64,000 nt of DNA, taken from positions 1 through 64,000 of the forward strand of contig MU129042.1 in the NCBI GenBank assembly GCA_014904985.1. Reading direction: 5' to 3'. Position 1 is the stretch's first letter, and each line of letters begins with the position of its first letter. Positions 43,000 to 52,780 of the stretch are shown here, piece after piece. Under the pieces are notes generated by a model that saw only the letters and a program-made list of their open reading frames with translations, ran no database searches and had not been told where the DNA came from. This DNA comes from Hydnum rufescens UP504 (Eukaryota; Basidiomycota; Agaricomycetes; Cantharellales; Hydnaceae). A program made the position numbers and the translations under genes.

Positions 43000-45375
43000 A
43001 AAGTCACCACACTCACTGAGGTGTGGTACCATCCGTAGAAATTTAAAATAAAATATAAAAAAAACTATCTAGTGGCACCACACCCGCTTAGGCGGGTGTG
43101 GTACCGTCCGTAGAAACTTATAAACAAAAAACTATGTAGTAGTACCACACCTGCTTGGGCAGGTGTGGTCGGGGGTGCGGCTTGGCACTTCACCGTTGGG
43201 TGCGGGTTGCCATTGGGGTAGGTCGTCATTTCGGGGGTTTCAATTTGGATCCTAGAATCATACTGTATGTTAGTAAAAAAAAATTGAAGTGATGCAAAAG
43301 GAGCAGCTTGTGCTGCTCCTTTTGCATCATTGCACATATAGAAATTTGAAAAAAAAACCTTTGTAGTACCACACACCCACCGAAGTGGGTATATGGTACT
43401 GTTTTGTACCAGCTGGGCATCATTTTGGGGGTTCGCAGGCGTCCGTTCTCACGGCTGTCTTTGGCGGGGTCGCGGGTCTTTGATTTGGGGGTTAGTGCAG
43501 GTGGTAGGCTCAGGTGAAAATCTAGGAATAAATAACGTGTTAGTAAAGAAAAAATAAAAAAAGAAAGCCACGCAAAAGGAGCAGCATACGCTGCTCCTCT
43601 TGCGCGATTGTACTTATCTTGAAATTACCACACACCCGCTTCAGCGGGTGTGTGGTTCGTCCGGGGTCCCTGGACCTTGCGTCGTGCGTCCCCGTTTCTG
43701 GGTTTCGATTTGGCGGGTCGTGTTTGGGACTCTCCGTTGGCGGGTGCGTTGTCATTTCCAAAGGGGGGGGGGGTTTCATTTGGCGGTAGTTCAGGCGAGA
43801 ACCTAGAACCTAGAATAATGAATTTGTTAGTTAAAAATAAAAATGGATGCAAAAAGAGCAGCAAGGCTGCTCTTTTTGCGCCCTTGGGGATGCATTACTT
43901 ACCTTGTATAGAACCACACACCCGCGATGGCAGGTGTGTGGTTCGTACCAGTTTTGGCATCGTCCCGTGTCTTCGTTTGGCGCGTCGTCGTTCGCGGGCA
44001 TGTTATCGTTTGGGTGGGGGTCGCACCGCGGGTCTTCATTTGTATTTGTGGTGATACCTAGAGTAAAGATTTATTAATTAAAAAATTAAAAGCGACGCAA
44101 AAAGAGCAGCTTTCGCTGCTCTTTTTGCGCCACAGTATCTATTGAAGGGGGGGAACTCACCTGAACTAGTACCACACCCCCGCCGAAGCGGGTGTGTGGT
44201 ACTCCCTTTGCACCCTGGTCACGTACTTGGTTCTGTACGGGGGGGCTGGTCGTCACTTGGGCAGGTGTGTTGTTTCGCGGGTCTCGGTTCAGATCCTAGA
44301 GTGAGAATGTCAATTAGTAAAAAAAATTCAAAGTGACGCAAAGGGAGCAGCTTACGCTGCTCCTTTTGCATCGTTGTACATATAGAAATCAAAAAAAATA
44401 AAATAAAAACCTTGTAGGACCACACCCACTGAAGTGGGTGTGGTCCTTGGTTTGTACCGCGGTCGTGCGGTTCGTACTCGGTACGGGGCTTGGTCGTCAT
44501 GTTGGGGGTTTGAACTCTCACGGGTTTCGTTTGGCGGGTCCGTTGCCGTTCTCGTGTGTTTGCTTGGTGGGGTTGTGGGTTCAGACAACCTAAAATAATG
44601 TATAATACGTTAGTAAAAAGGAAAAAAGAAAAGCCACGCAAAAGGAGCAGCGTACGCTGCTCCTTTTGCGTGGTTATATGCTCACCTTAAAATTACCACA
44701 CACCCGCTCGAGCGGGTGTGTGGTTCGTCTCTTCGTGTGGCACGTCGTCGTTCAGGGGTCCCCTCTGCGGGCGTGTTATCGTTGTGGGGGGCTTGCTTTG
44801 TGGGTCTTCAGTCTTCATTTGTGACAATACTGTACCTAGAATAAAAAATCATTAGTTAAAAAGAATTAAAAGCGACACAAAAAGAGCAGCTTTCGCTGCT
44901 CTTTTTGCGTCATCGGGGGTGCATTACATGCCTTGTATAGATAGAACCACACACCCACAGTAGCAGGTGTGTGGTTCATCTCTTCATTCGCGGGTCTCCT
45001 TTGTGGGCGGGCTTGCTGCTTGGGTCTTCATTTATGGCAATACCTAGAATAAAATATAATTAGTTACAAAATTAAAAGCAATGCAAAAGAGAGGCTTTCC
45101 CGCTCTTTTGTGCGGCTGCATCTATTAGGGGGGGGGAGACTCACCTTAAATAGAACCACACCCGCCGCAGCGGGTGTGGTTCCTGGGCTCACTCAACTGG
45201 GCGGCCTGTTTGTTTTGTTTGTTTTGATCTGGAGGAATAGAGGCTACGATATAAAAATTCATGGCAGCGCAAAAAGAGTAGCTTGCGCTACTCTTTTGCG
45301 GTATTGTATTTACTGAGACAAAACTTACCTCATAACCAACACACCCGCATCAGCGGGTGTGTGGTCATGCGGTCG
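43000..45375 (-). repeat. E3 long arm: nine hairpin units, minus strand
   Basis: On the minus strand the units have ACTAAC/ACTAAT sites followed by TTCTAG or TTTTAG, and GTGAGT/GTAAGT donors next to first-type hairpins such as ACCACACCCGCTTAGGCGGG. Both hairpin types show paired changes; the second type alternates between AAAAAGAGCAGC and AAAAGGAGCAGC, with matching 3' arms. Unit at 45080 is the most degraded. Confidence 0.8.
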
Positions 45376-45383
45376 GCGGTCGT

Positions 45384-45513
45384 GCACTGTTGCTGCTGCT
45401 GTTGCAGCAGCTGCAGCAGCTGCAGCTGCTGCAGCAGCTGCAGCAGCTGTTGCTGCTGTTGCTGCTGTTGTTGCTGTTGTTGCTGTTGTTGCTGTTGTTG
45501 CTGTTGCTGTTGT
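45384..45513 (-). repeat. CTG/CAG trinucleotide array with internal palindromes
   Basis: On the minus strand this is CAG/CAA-rich, equivalent in position and orientation to the array of E2. Its left half contains CAGCAGCTGCAGCAGCTGC-type stretches that are themselves palindromic. Confidence 0.95.
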
Positions 45514-45559
45514 GTCGTGGTTGTGCGGTCGCTTGCTGGGTGTGGCTGTGTAGAGTTCG

Positions 45560-45985
45560 AAATTCAACACCGGCAATTGCTGATACTCAAGAAGCGCCCA
45601 AGCGCTGGTGCTGCAAGCACAGTACACAATAGTACCAAGCATGTATATTATAAATAAATACTATATAATAAAAAATTGTCCAGGAAAACCTGAAGAAGAG
45701 GATGGTAATGAGTCAGAGGTCAATAAGGCATGAGATGGCTAATTACAGAGTGGATTGGGCCAATTCTGATGCGTAGAAGTGGCCCAATCCACTCTGTAAT
45801 TAGCCATCTCATGCCTTATTGACCTCTGACTCATTACCATCCTCTTCTTCAGGTTTTCCTGGACAATTTTTTATTATATAGTATTTATTTATAATATACA
45901 TGCTTGGTACTATTGTGTACTGTGCTTGCAGCGCCAGCGCTTGGGCACTTCTTGAGTATCGGCAATTGCCAGTGTTGAATCTGCA
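45560..45985. repeat. E3 central palindrome, shortened
   Basis: Near-perfect inverted repeat with arms of about 200 bases centred at about 45771. Compared with E2 it lacks the innermost part with the TATA-like sequences, so if those are promoters E3 has lost them. GGCAATTGC palindromes mark the outer ends. Confidence 0.85.
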
Positions 45986-46059
45986 TCTTGCTTCCTATCT
46001 CCGCAACCACAACAAGCAACCGCCCAAAAAGGCAACCGCATGACCATGCACCCGCCACT

Positions 46060-47400
46060 GTGGGTGTGTGGTCACAAGGTGAGTATTTTTTCTAGTAGAT
46101 ACAACGGCACAAAAAGAGCAGCGAAAGCTGCTCTTTTTGCGCTGCTTTGGAACATCTTACTAACGTCTCTTTATTTATTTTAGGTTGAGGCCTCGTCCAA
46201 CGCATGATGAGAGCCCAAACAGCCATGGGACATACGGAAACACGACGCAGCAACATGACATCCGGCAACACGACACAGAAATGCGATGCACGACAGTGCA
46301 ACACGGCAACGCGCCAAACGGCAACGCGCCAAATGAAGATGCGACACATGGTAATGCGACACACAGCAACCCAACCTACGGCAACGCGCCAAACAAGCAC
46401 ACAACCGCGCCAAATGAGGCCCCCAGGAACCACACACCCGCCACGGCAGGTGTGTGGTACTATATAATGTGAGTCCCCCCCCCCAGTAACTACAGGCACG
46501 CAAAAAGAGCAGCGAAAGCTGCTCTTTTTGCATGGTCTTTAACTCTTAACTAACATATAATCTTATATTCCAGGTCACCACTTCCCGCACGAACGAATAC
46601 CTATGCAAGAACCCCCATAACCCCGCCCGTCGACACCCGAACGAGGGGACCCGTACAAACCGCTGCACATGTGAGCTGGAGTATGGCTCCAGTACCCCAC
46701 ACCCGCTGGAGCGGGTGTGGGGTACTACAAAGTAAGATTTCTTTTCGTTTTTTTATTCTTGTGGTGCAAAAAGAGCAACGTAAGCTGCTCTTTTTGCGCT
46801 GCTTTGGAATTTTTTTTTTACTGATGTGCATTATTCTATATTGCGGCCCCTCCAACGCAGGACGATAACCCACGAAACGACAAGAGCCCAAACAGCGATG
46901 TGCCACACAGCAACGCGACATGGCAATGCGATACACGGCAACACAATACACCAACGTGACACAGCAATGGGCCAACGACGCGACTGCACCAAAGCCCACG
47001 GCAACGCACCAAACGAGGGCACGGAATCACACACCCACCCCGGCGGGTGTGTGGTTCTATATCAGGTAAGTCCCCACCCTCCTCAGTACCTACAGCCATG
47101 CAAAAAGAGCAGCGAAAGCTGCTCTTTTTGCGTGGTTTTTGATTCTAACTAATTTAAAAACTTTATCTCACAGGTCTCAATGCCCCCGCAAATGAATACC
47201 AACACAAAACCCCTGTGCCCCCCGTATTGACGCCCAAATGACGGACATCCGTAGGAACCGCCGTATGTACACGGGCTCAGTACCCCACACCGCTGCAGCA
47301 GGTGTGGGGTACTAGGAGGTATGTTTTATTTTTATAAATTTCTTCTTGTGGCACAAAAAGAGCAGCATAAGCTGCTCTTTTTGCGCTGCATTAATATTCA
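46060..47400 (+). repeat. E3 short arm: five hairpin units, plus strand
   Basis: Units are homologous to the E1 and E2 short arms, now on the plus strand. Donors GTGAGT (46079, 46470) and GTAAGT (47066) follow first-type hairpins; ACTAAC/ACTAAT sites and TTTTAG/TTCCAG acceptors follow the second type. The long spacer at 46190-46440 is made of short CAACGCGCCAAAC-like repeats. Confidence 0.8.
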
Positions 47401-47813
47401 ACTAATGTTTCCTTAATTATTTCTTTAGATCCTAGGCCAGAACCCGGGCGAACTCCCGAATACAAATCCGCCGAACGACATCGCCGACGATAACCACGAA
47501 CGAGCCTGTGAATGAAAACCGGCCCCCTTGAGGGAGCACCCAAATGGAGCCGGCCCCCAATCGGGGTGTGTGAACCCCACCCACTGCAGCGGGTGTGGTG
47601 GGTATATGCAGGTGCATGACCCGCATCAACCATCCCCCCCTGTGGTGGCAGACCCCGGGGGGATAATATGTATATAGTGTAATATGTATATAATAATAGT
47701 AGTAATAATAATAATAATAATAAATAAGTATATAATCTAGCACAGCCATGGATTGGCCGACAGATGGCCCAAAAACTGAATTGGAATAGCCTGATTTCGG
47801 CCGTAAGGTTTGG

Positions 47814-47887
47814 GGGACCTATTAGGTACCATTTTCTGCCCCGAAAGTGGTACCTAAATTAGGTCCCCTATGTGACTGACCAGCCTG
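47814..47887 (-). repeat. Type I terminal inverted repeat of E3
   Basis: Inverse complement of the CAGGCTGGTCAGTCA type end, ending the element at 47887. Confidence 0.9.
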
Positions 47888-49080
47888 AACGTATTGTATG
47901 TTATTTTAGGTTGTCTGAACCCATGACCCCACCAAGCAAACACACAAGAACAGCAACGGACCCACCAAATGAAACCCGCAAGGGTTCAAACCCCCAACAT
48001 GACGACCAAGCCCCGTACCGAGTACGAACCGCATGACCACAGTACAAACCAAGGACCACACCCACTTCAGTGGGTGTGGTCCTACAAGGCTTTCATTTTT
48101 TTTATTTGATTTCTATATGTACAATAACGCAAAAGGAGCAGCGCAAGCTGCTCCCTTTGCATCACTCTGAATTTTTTTACTAATCGAGAGTCCAACTGAA
48201 GCCATGCCAAAAGAAAACCCGATGAACGCACCACCAAACCCCGCCGAACGAAAAACCAATGCAAACCAGACACCTGCCATGGCGGGCGTCTGGTACTATT
48301 TAAGGGAGGCGATTTTCCCATATCCAACAGTGCAAAAAGAGCAGCGAAAGCTGCTCTTTTTGTGTCGCTTTTAATTTTTTAACTAATAATTGTTCATTCT
48401 AGGTATCGCTGCAAATGAAGACCCGTGAAGCCCCGCCAGAATGACAACATCCCCGTGAACAATGATGCGCCAAACACAGAGACGAACCACACACCCGCAG
48501 TAGCAGGTGTGTGGTTCTATACAAGGTATGTAATGTAACACACCCCCAATGGCGCAAAAAGAGCTGCGAAGGCAGCTCTTTTTGTGTCATGTTAACTTGT
48601 ACTGATCTAAATTTTTGTATTCTAGATCTTCCTTCCCCCCAAACGAGTATGTGCCCGAAACCCCCCCAACCCACCTGAGAACTGTACGGAAAACTGGCAG
48701 TCGAAGGTATGCAACCCGGACAACAATGAGTACCACACCCCCACCAATGCGGGTATGTGGTACTACAAGGTATTTTTTTTAAACTTTCTACATCTACAGT
48801 GACGCCAAAGGAGCAGCGCAAGCTGCCCCTTTGGCATCACTTTGAATTTTTTTTTACTAATGTTCATTATCATTCAATTCTAGGATTGAATTTGAAGCTC
48901 CCGAAATGAAGACAACAGACAGCCGCAACCCCCAAATGACCTGCACAACAGTGAACCGCCAAGCCAAGCCCGCCCAAATGGCCACCGACGAGCTGGGTGA
49001 GCCCCCATCCAAGCCCCAAGGCAGCAATGCCCAGTACCACATGCCCCCCTCAGCGGGGGTGTGGTACAAAAGGTCTGTTT
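47888..49080 (+). repeat. E2 long arm, distal part: four hairpin units
   Basis: It opens with the AACGTATT duplication and the displaced acceptor TTATTTTAG (about 47910). Second-type hairpins at about 48128, 48332, 48552 and 48801 include compensatory variants GAGCTGC/GCAGCTC and CCAAAGGAGC/GCCCCTTTGG. The first-type hairpin at about 48267 has arms CCAGAC and GTCTGG instead of CCACAC and GTGTGG, a clear paired change. Confidence 0.8.
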
Positions 49081-49536
49081 TTTAACTTAATATTTTGCTG
49101 CCCGACACCCCAGCAACATGCCCCCTGAACCTGCATCTGAACACTGGATGACCCCCCGTCCAAAGTCTCAAGGAAGCAACAGATGGTACCACACCTGCCC
49201 TAGCGGGTGTGGTATGTTTTTTTAATTGAATTTTTAAATAAATAAATACATAAGTTGATAAAAAAACATGAGACTGCCAAATGAAAACAGCCCCCACCTG
49301 GGGTGAGTGATAATGATAATAAATAAATAACTATAAATGAAACACCAGAGGGGGGAATATAATAATAAATACAGGTGATTATCCCCAATAAGCCCGCATG
49401 GCCCGCTGTCCTGCAAGTCTGAGATGCTCTCTAAGTCCCAGTTTCGGCCAATTTTCGGCCAATTTTCGGCCATTTTGGCCAATTCTGAGCCAGAAGGTGC
49501 AGACCATAAAATGGCCATTTTGGCCGGAATAGTGAT

Positions 49537-49611
49537 GGGACCTACTTAGGTACCATTATCTGCCCCAAAAGTGGTACCTAACTAGGTAGGCTTAGATGAC
49601 TGACCAAGGTG
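49537..49611 (-). repeat. Type II terminal inverted repeat of E2
   Basis: Inverse complement of CACCTTGGTCAGTCA, ending at 49611; preceded by the AATTTTCGGCC subterminal repeats. Confidence 0.9.
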
Positions 49612-50790
49612 ACCACACACCTGCTTCGGTGGGTGTGTGGTAATTTTAAGTTAAGTATTTCTTATGTATAAATACAATTGCGCCAAAGGAGCAGCATATG
49701 CTGCTCCTTTGGCAAAGCTCTTTCTCTTTTTTTTTTTTTCTTTTCGCTAACATATTATTTATTTATTATCCAGTTCCAGGTTCCAATCTAAACCCACGAC
49801 CCCGCCAAAAAAGACCTGTGAACAGCAACCGCGATGCAACTCACCACACCCAACCAGCAAACCGAGGGAAAATGGGCCAGACCACACACCCACTGTGTGG
49901 TCATCCAAGGTGAGTTTCATTCCCATAGATACAGTGGCGCAAAAAGAGCAGTGAAAGCTGCTCTTTTTGTGTCGCTTTAACTGTTTACTGATCTAAAATT
50001 TTTTATTCTAGATCTTGCTTCCCCCCTGAACGAGTATGTGCCCAAAAACCACCAACCTACCTGAGCACTGTACAGAAATCCAACAGTCGAAGGTGTGTGA
50101 CCCCAGGCAATAACGAGTACCACACCTGCTTTGGCGGGTGTGTGGGAAAAAAAAAACTTCAGTGACGCAAAAGGAGCAGCGCAAGCTGCTCCTTTTGCGT
50201 CATTTCAAACTTTTTTACTAACATAAGTTATTATTCTAGGATGGAATTTGAAGATCCCAAAATGACAACACCCCAACGGACACCTGCGATCCGTCCAAAT
50301 GACCCACCTAACAGTGAACCACCAAGGCACACCCCCCCAAAACAGCGGCTGGTGAGCTGGCTGAATCCCGGTCCAAGTCCCCCAAGGCAGCAATGCCCAG
50401 TACCACACCCGCTGAGGGGGGTGTGGTACAAAGGTGTGTCTTTTTTTTTGTTTCAGTTTAGCAAGTGGCACAGAAAGAGCAGCATGAGCTGCCCTTTCCG
50501 CGCCAAGCTAAGCTTTTTTTTTTTAATTCTAGGTTATCGTACAATAGATACTGCCCATGACATCTCCCCCCTTCGAAAACTGGCCGAACCCCTGATGAAG
50601 CAAGGGAAGGTACCACACACCTGCTTGGCAGGTGTGGTGCTACTAGATATATATATATGTATTTAAATTTCTATGGATGGTAACCACACCTGCCCAAGTG
50701 GCTGTGGTGTTTTTTTTTGTTTTTTTTTTTTTGATTTCTATGGACAGTACCACACACCCGCTAGAGCGGGTGTGTGGTGCTACCATTTTT
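49612..50790 (+). repeat. E1 long arm, distal part: four hairpin units
   Basis: Second-type hairpins lie at about 49681 (CCAAAGGAGC/GCTCCTTTGG), 49937, 50165 and 50470, with GTGAGT donor at 49910 and TTATTCTAG acceptors near 50010 and 50240. First-type hairpins continue to 50780 (CCACACACCCGC/GCGGGTGTGTGG) without paired second-type hairpins near the end. Confidence 0.8.
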
Positions 50791-51068
50791 AAATAAATAA
50801 ATAAATAAATAAATAAACAAGTAATGAACCATGGGACTGCTGAATGAAACCCTGTTGACCCCAGGTAGCCTATGCATAATATAGTGATAATAAATAAATA
50901 ATTATAAATGGATCACATTATCCCCGATAAGCCCATATGGCCCACTGCAAGTCTGAGATTCTCTAAGTCCCAGTTTCAGCCAATTTTCAGCCAATTTTCA
51001 GCCATTTCAGCCAATTCTGGGCCAGGAGGTGAAATCATAAAAATGGCCATTTCGGCCGAAATAGTCAT

Positions 51069-51143
51069 GGGACCTACTTAGGTACCATTATCTGCCCCGG
51101 AAGTGGTACCTAACTAGGTAGGCTTAGATGACTGACCAAGGTG
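51069..51143 (-). repeat. Type II terminal inverted repeat of E1
   Basis: Ends TGACTGACCAAGGTG at 51143, directly followed by the octamer ACCACATT. Confidence 0.9.
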
Positions 51144-51151
51144 ACCACATT
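51144..51151 (+). repeat. Right target-site duplication ACCACATT of the outer element
   Basis: Exact copy of 35727-35734, directly after the type II end of E1. Confidence 0.9.
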
Positions 51152-52780
51152 ATTCAAGCACGATTATCTCAACAGCCAGAGTAATGATGGACACATTCCA
51201 CAATCCAAATCTGGTGAGCCACAACAGCACCCCAGCGCCTATCTTCATTCCCGGTGCCCTCTCTGCTTTGGAGGATGACCTCCAGTTCCTCAAGAGAACA
51301 CATCAGTCTATTCCTAATTTGTGGTGTGATGTTGTCCTAATATTCATCGTTGCAGTCCACACGTCGTTGTTTGCATAGATGCCAATTTCCAACAGAAGCA
51401 GAACCATGATAAAGACCATCAAAAAGGGCACGAGAAGGATGAGGGGATGAGAGATCCGCCCCTATTCAGTCCCTGCTCTGTCCAAGTCTCCAAAGCTTAT
51501 CTGAAGGATTGGGAGGCGAAGGTCAATGGTATTCGAAACTATCCACTTACTACCAAGGCTGGTTCGAAGCATAAGGCTGGCAAGATGGTTGAGTCTGACT
51601 CAAACGCAACAGATGCTGAGGACCGATGCAAGCCTGGGATGCCTATTCCCAATTCATGCACTGACTTGTGTGGTGAGTCATTTATTGCAGCTGACAGCAA
51701 TCATGTCAAGGCTTCGACTATGTACTTTTCTGACACCAGCATGATGGCCATGCTGTGTCGCCACAATATAGTTCTTTACTGGGCCAACATGTGGACAGCC
51801 GGTGAAAAACAGTTCTTTGCTTTGGCATTGCTGGCCGCTCTCATGGCCGAGCTCCTGGTGGATTGGACAGTTGGGTTCTTATATGACATAGCGTGCCAGA
51901 TGCACCGAAGTCTAATCAAGTGGGACTTCTTGCCCCAGTTTCTCCTGTGACTCCTGTTCGCCATATCAGTTTTTCATGCTTATGGCCACCAATGGGTGTG
52001 CCAATTGTGGTATCACCCATGTAAGGCTGGAATCTGGGGTCTCTCAGATGGAGAGGGCTGTGAGCAGTTTTGGAGTATGCTTCGCGACTCATTCCAGGCA
52101 TGCATGTCACTGGAGTGAGTTTTCACCATTTAGTGTACACTATCTATACTAACGGTCCTCCAATCCTAGTATCATTGCCGCCTATTCGTCCTGAACCTCC
52201 AGATCACCCACATTCACCAAACACAGTTGTTCGGTCTGGGCGAATGGCTTCAGCGACACATCACGAAAACAACAAAACATCTAATGGATGTTTCTCCGAA
52301 GCTCGAGGCTTGTGGCCACTCTTCTGACTTTCTGCATCAGCAGTTCACCCAGCAATGAAAATATCAGAGTAGGCCTCTTACCCGTAAGTGCTCCTTAAAC
52401 CTTCAGCATGAGTGCCCACTGTAATGTACCTTGGATAGGCCAATCAAAAATAGCAGTATCAAGGCCATCGAGAAGATTGTTGCATTATGGGAATCTGTGT
52501 CAACAATCAAGACGGCGATTGCCAAGCTTGAGAGCAAGCTGATGAAATATGTCCTGATGGATTCTATCACTGTTAGCAGCACTTGCTTCAACATATTGAC
52601 AAGTATTGAAGCAAAGGCTCATGTTCTCATTTGTCTTCAGAAAGACATTGATGCTGTGACGAACTACCTCAATCTTCATGACAAGACTTCTGCAGCCAGG
52701 CTGAACAAGATCAAAGGGGAACTGTCAGGCCACGCTGCGACGAGAGCACCAAACAAATATAAACACAGATATTCCGGCTA
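51144..52780 (+). pseudogene. KDZ transposase 1, C-terminal half (after the insertion)
   Basis: After the duplicated ACCACATT the frame continues FKHDYLNSQSN and reaches AYLHSRCPLCFGG (about 51250-51287), the Cys-containing motif typical of KDZ transposases. Following an intron, CIDANFQQKQ carries the first catalytic Asp (51378-51380). Then come MLCRHNIVLYWANMWTAGEK, VGFLYDIACQMHRSLIKWDF with the second Asp (51885-51887), HAYGHQWVCQLWYHP, and DGEGCEQFW with the catalytic Glu (52061-52063). A C-terminal coiled-coil part reaches about 52725. TGA at 51948-51950 and further stops near 52355 show it is inactive. It is interrupted at 52727 by another repeat. Confidence 0.85.

Larger units (their letters stand above)
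42650..47887 (-). mobile_element. Inner element E3 (5.2 kb), inserted in E2 in reverse orientation
   Basis: Here the type II end (CACCTTGGTCAGTCA) is on the left at 42650 and the type I end (TGACTGACCAGCCTG) on the right at 47887, so the element is reversed relative to E1 and E2. Flanking octamers are AATGTATT and AACGTATT. The long arm (left) holds nine second-type hairpins (43294, 43571, 43847, 44095, 44336, 44636, 44876, 45080, 45266), the short arm (right) five (46108, 46499, 46763, 47098, 47352). The centre is a shortened palindrome at about 45771. At 5238 bp it is the only uninterrupted copy and thus the best reference for the family. No transposase frame. Confidence 0.85.
39093..49611 (+). 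mobile_element. Middle element E2 (about 5.3 kb without E3), inside E1
   Basis: Same family and orientation as E1: type I end CAGGCTGGTCAGTCA at 39093, type II end TGACTGACCAAGGTG at 49611. The short arm has four second-type hairpins (about 39577, 39877, 40196, 40566), the centre is a palindrome around 41050, and the long arm has nine (41724, 41914, 42140, 42358, 42583, then 48128, 48332, 48552, 48801), split by E3. It carries a long CAG/CAA array in the first exon-like segment of the long arm. No transposase. Its length without E3 is close to that of E1 and E3, which supports the nested interpretation. Confidence 0.85.
35735..51143 (+). mobile_element. Outer element E1 (about 4.9 kb without nested copies)
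   Basis: The element runs from CAGGCTGGTCAGTCA (35735) to TGACTGACCAAGGTG (51143), flanked by the exact 8-bp duplication ACCACATT. The ends are imperfect inverted repeats of about 75 bp. Inside are AT-rich ends, a left arm of four hairpin units read on the minus strand (about 36.2-37.3 kb), a central palindrome (37.4-38.0 kb), and a right arm of eight units read on the plus strand (38.0-39.09 and 49.6-50.6 kb) interrupted by element E2. The total is 15409 bp, of which E2 is 10519. No transposase frame is seen, so it is non-autonomous. An 8-bp duplication fits hAT-, KDZ- or P-like transposases; the family is not recognised. Insertion is in the KDZ coding region. Confidence 0.9.

Noticed and set aside
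45283..45657. Similar low-complexity frames over the CTG array of E3
   Set aside because: Same explanation: an open trinucleotide repeat, not a gene.
36000..51000. CRISPR-like array of regularly spaced palindromes
   Set aside because: Context is a eukaryote with spliceosomal signals; repeats are hairpins with varying spacers of homologous sequence, and no cas genes are present.
35735..51143. Interpretation as one 15-kb host gene with many microexons
   Set aside because: Exon-like spacers contain stops in all frames, both strands are used in opposite arms, and the segment is bounded by inverted ends and target duplications.
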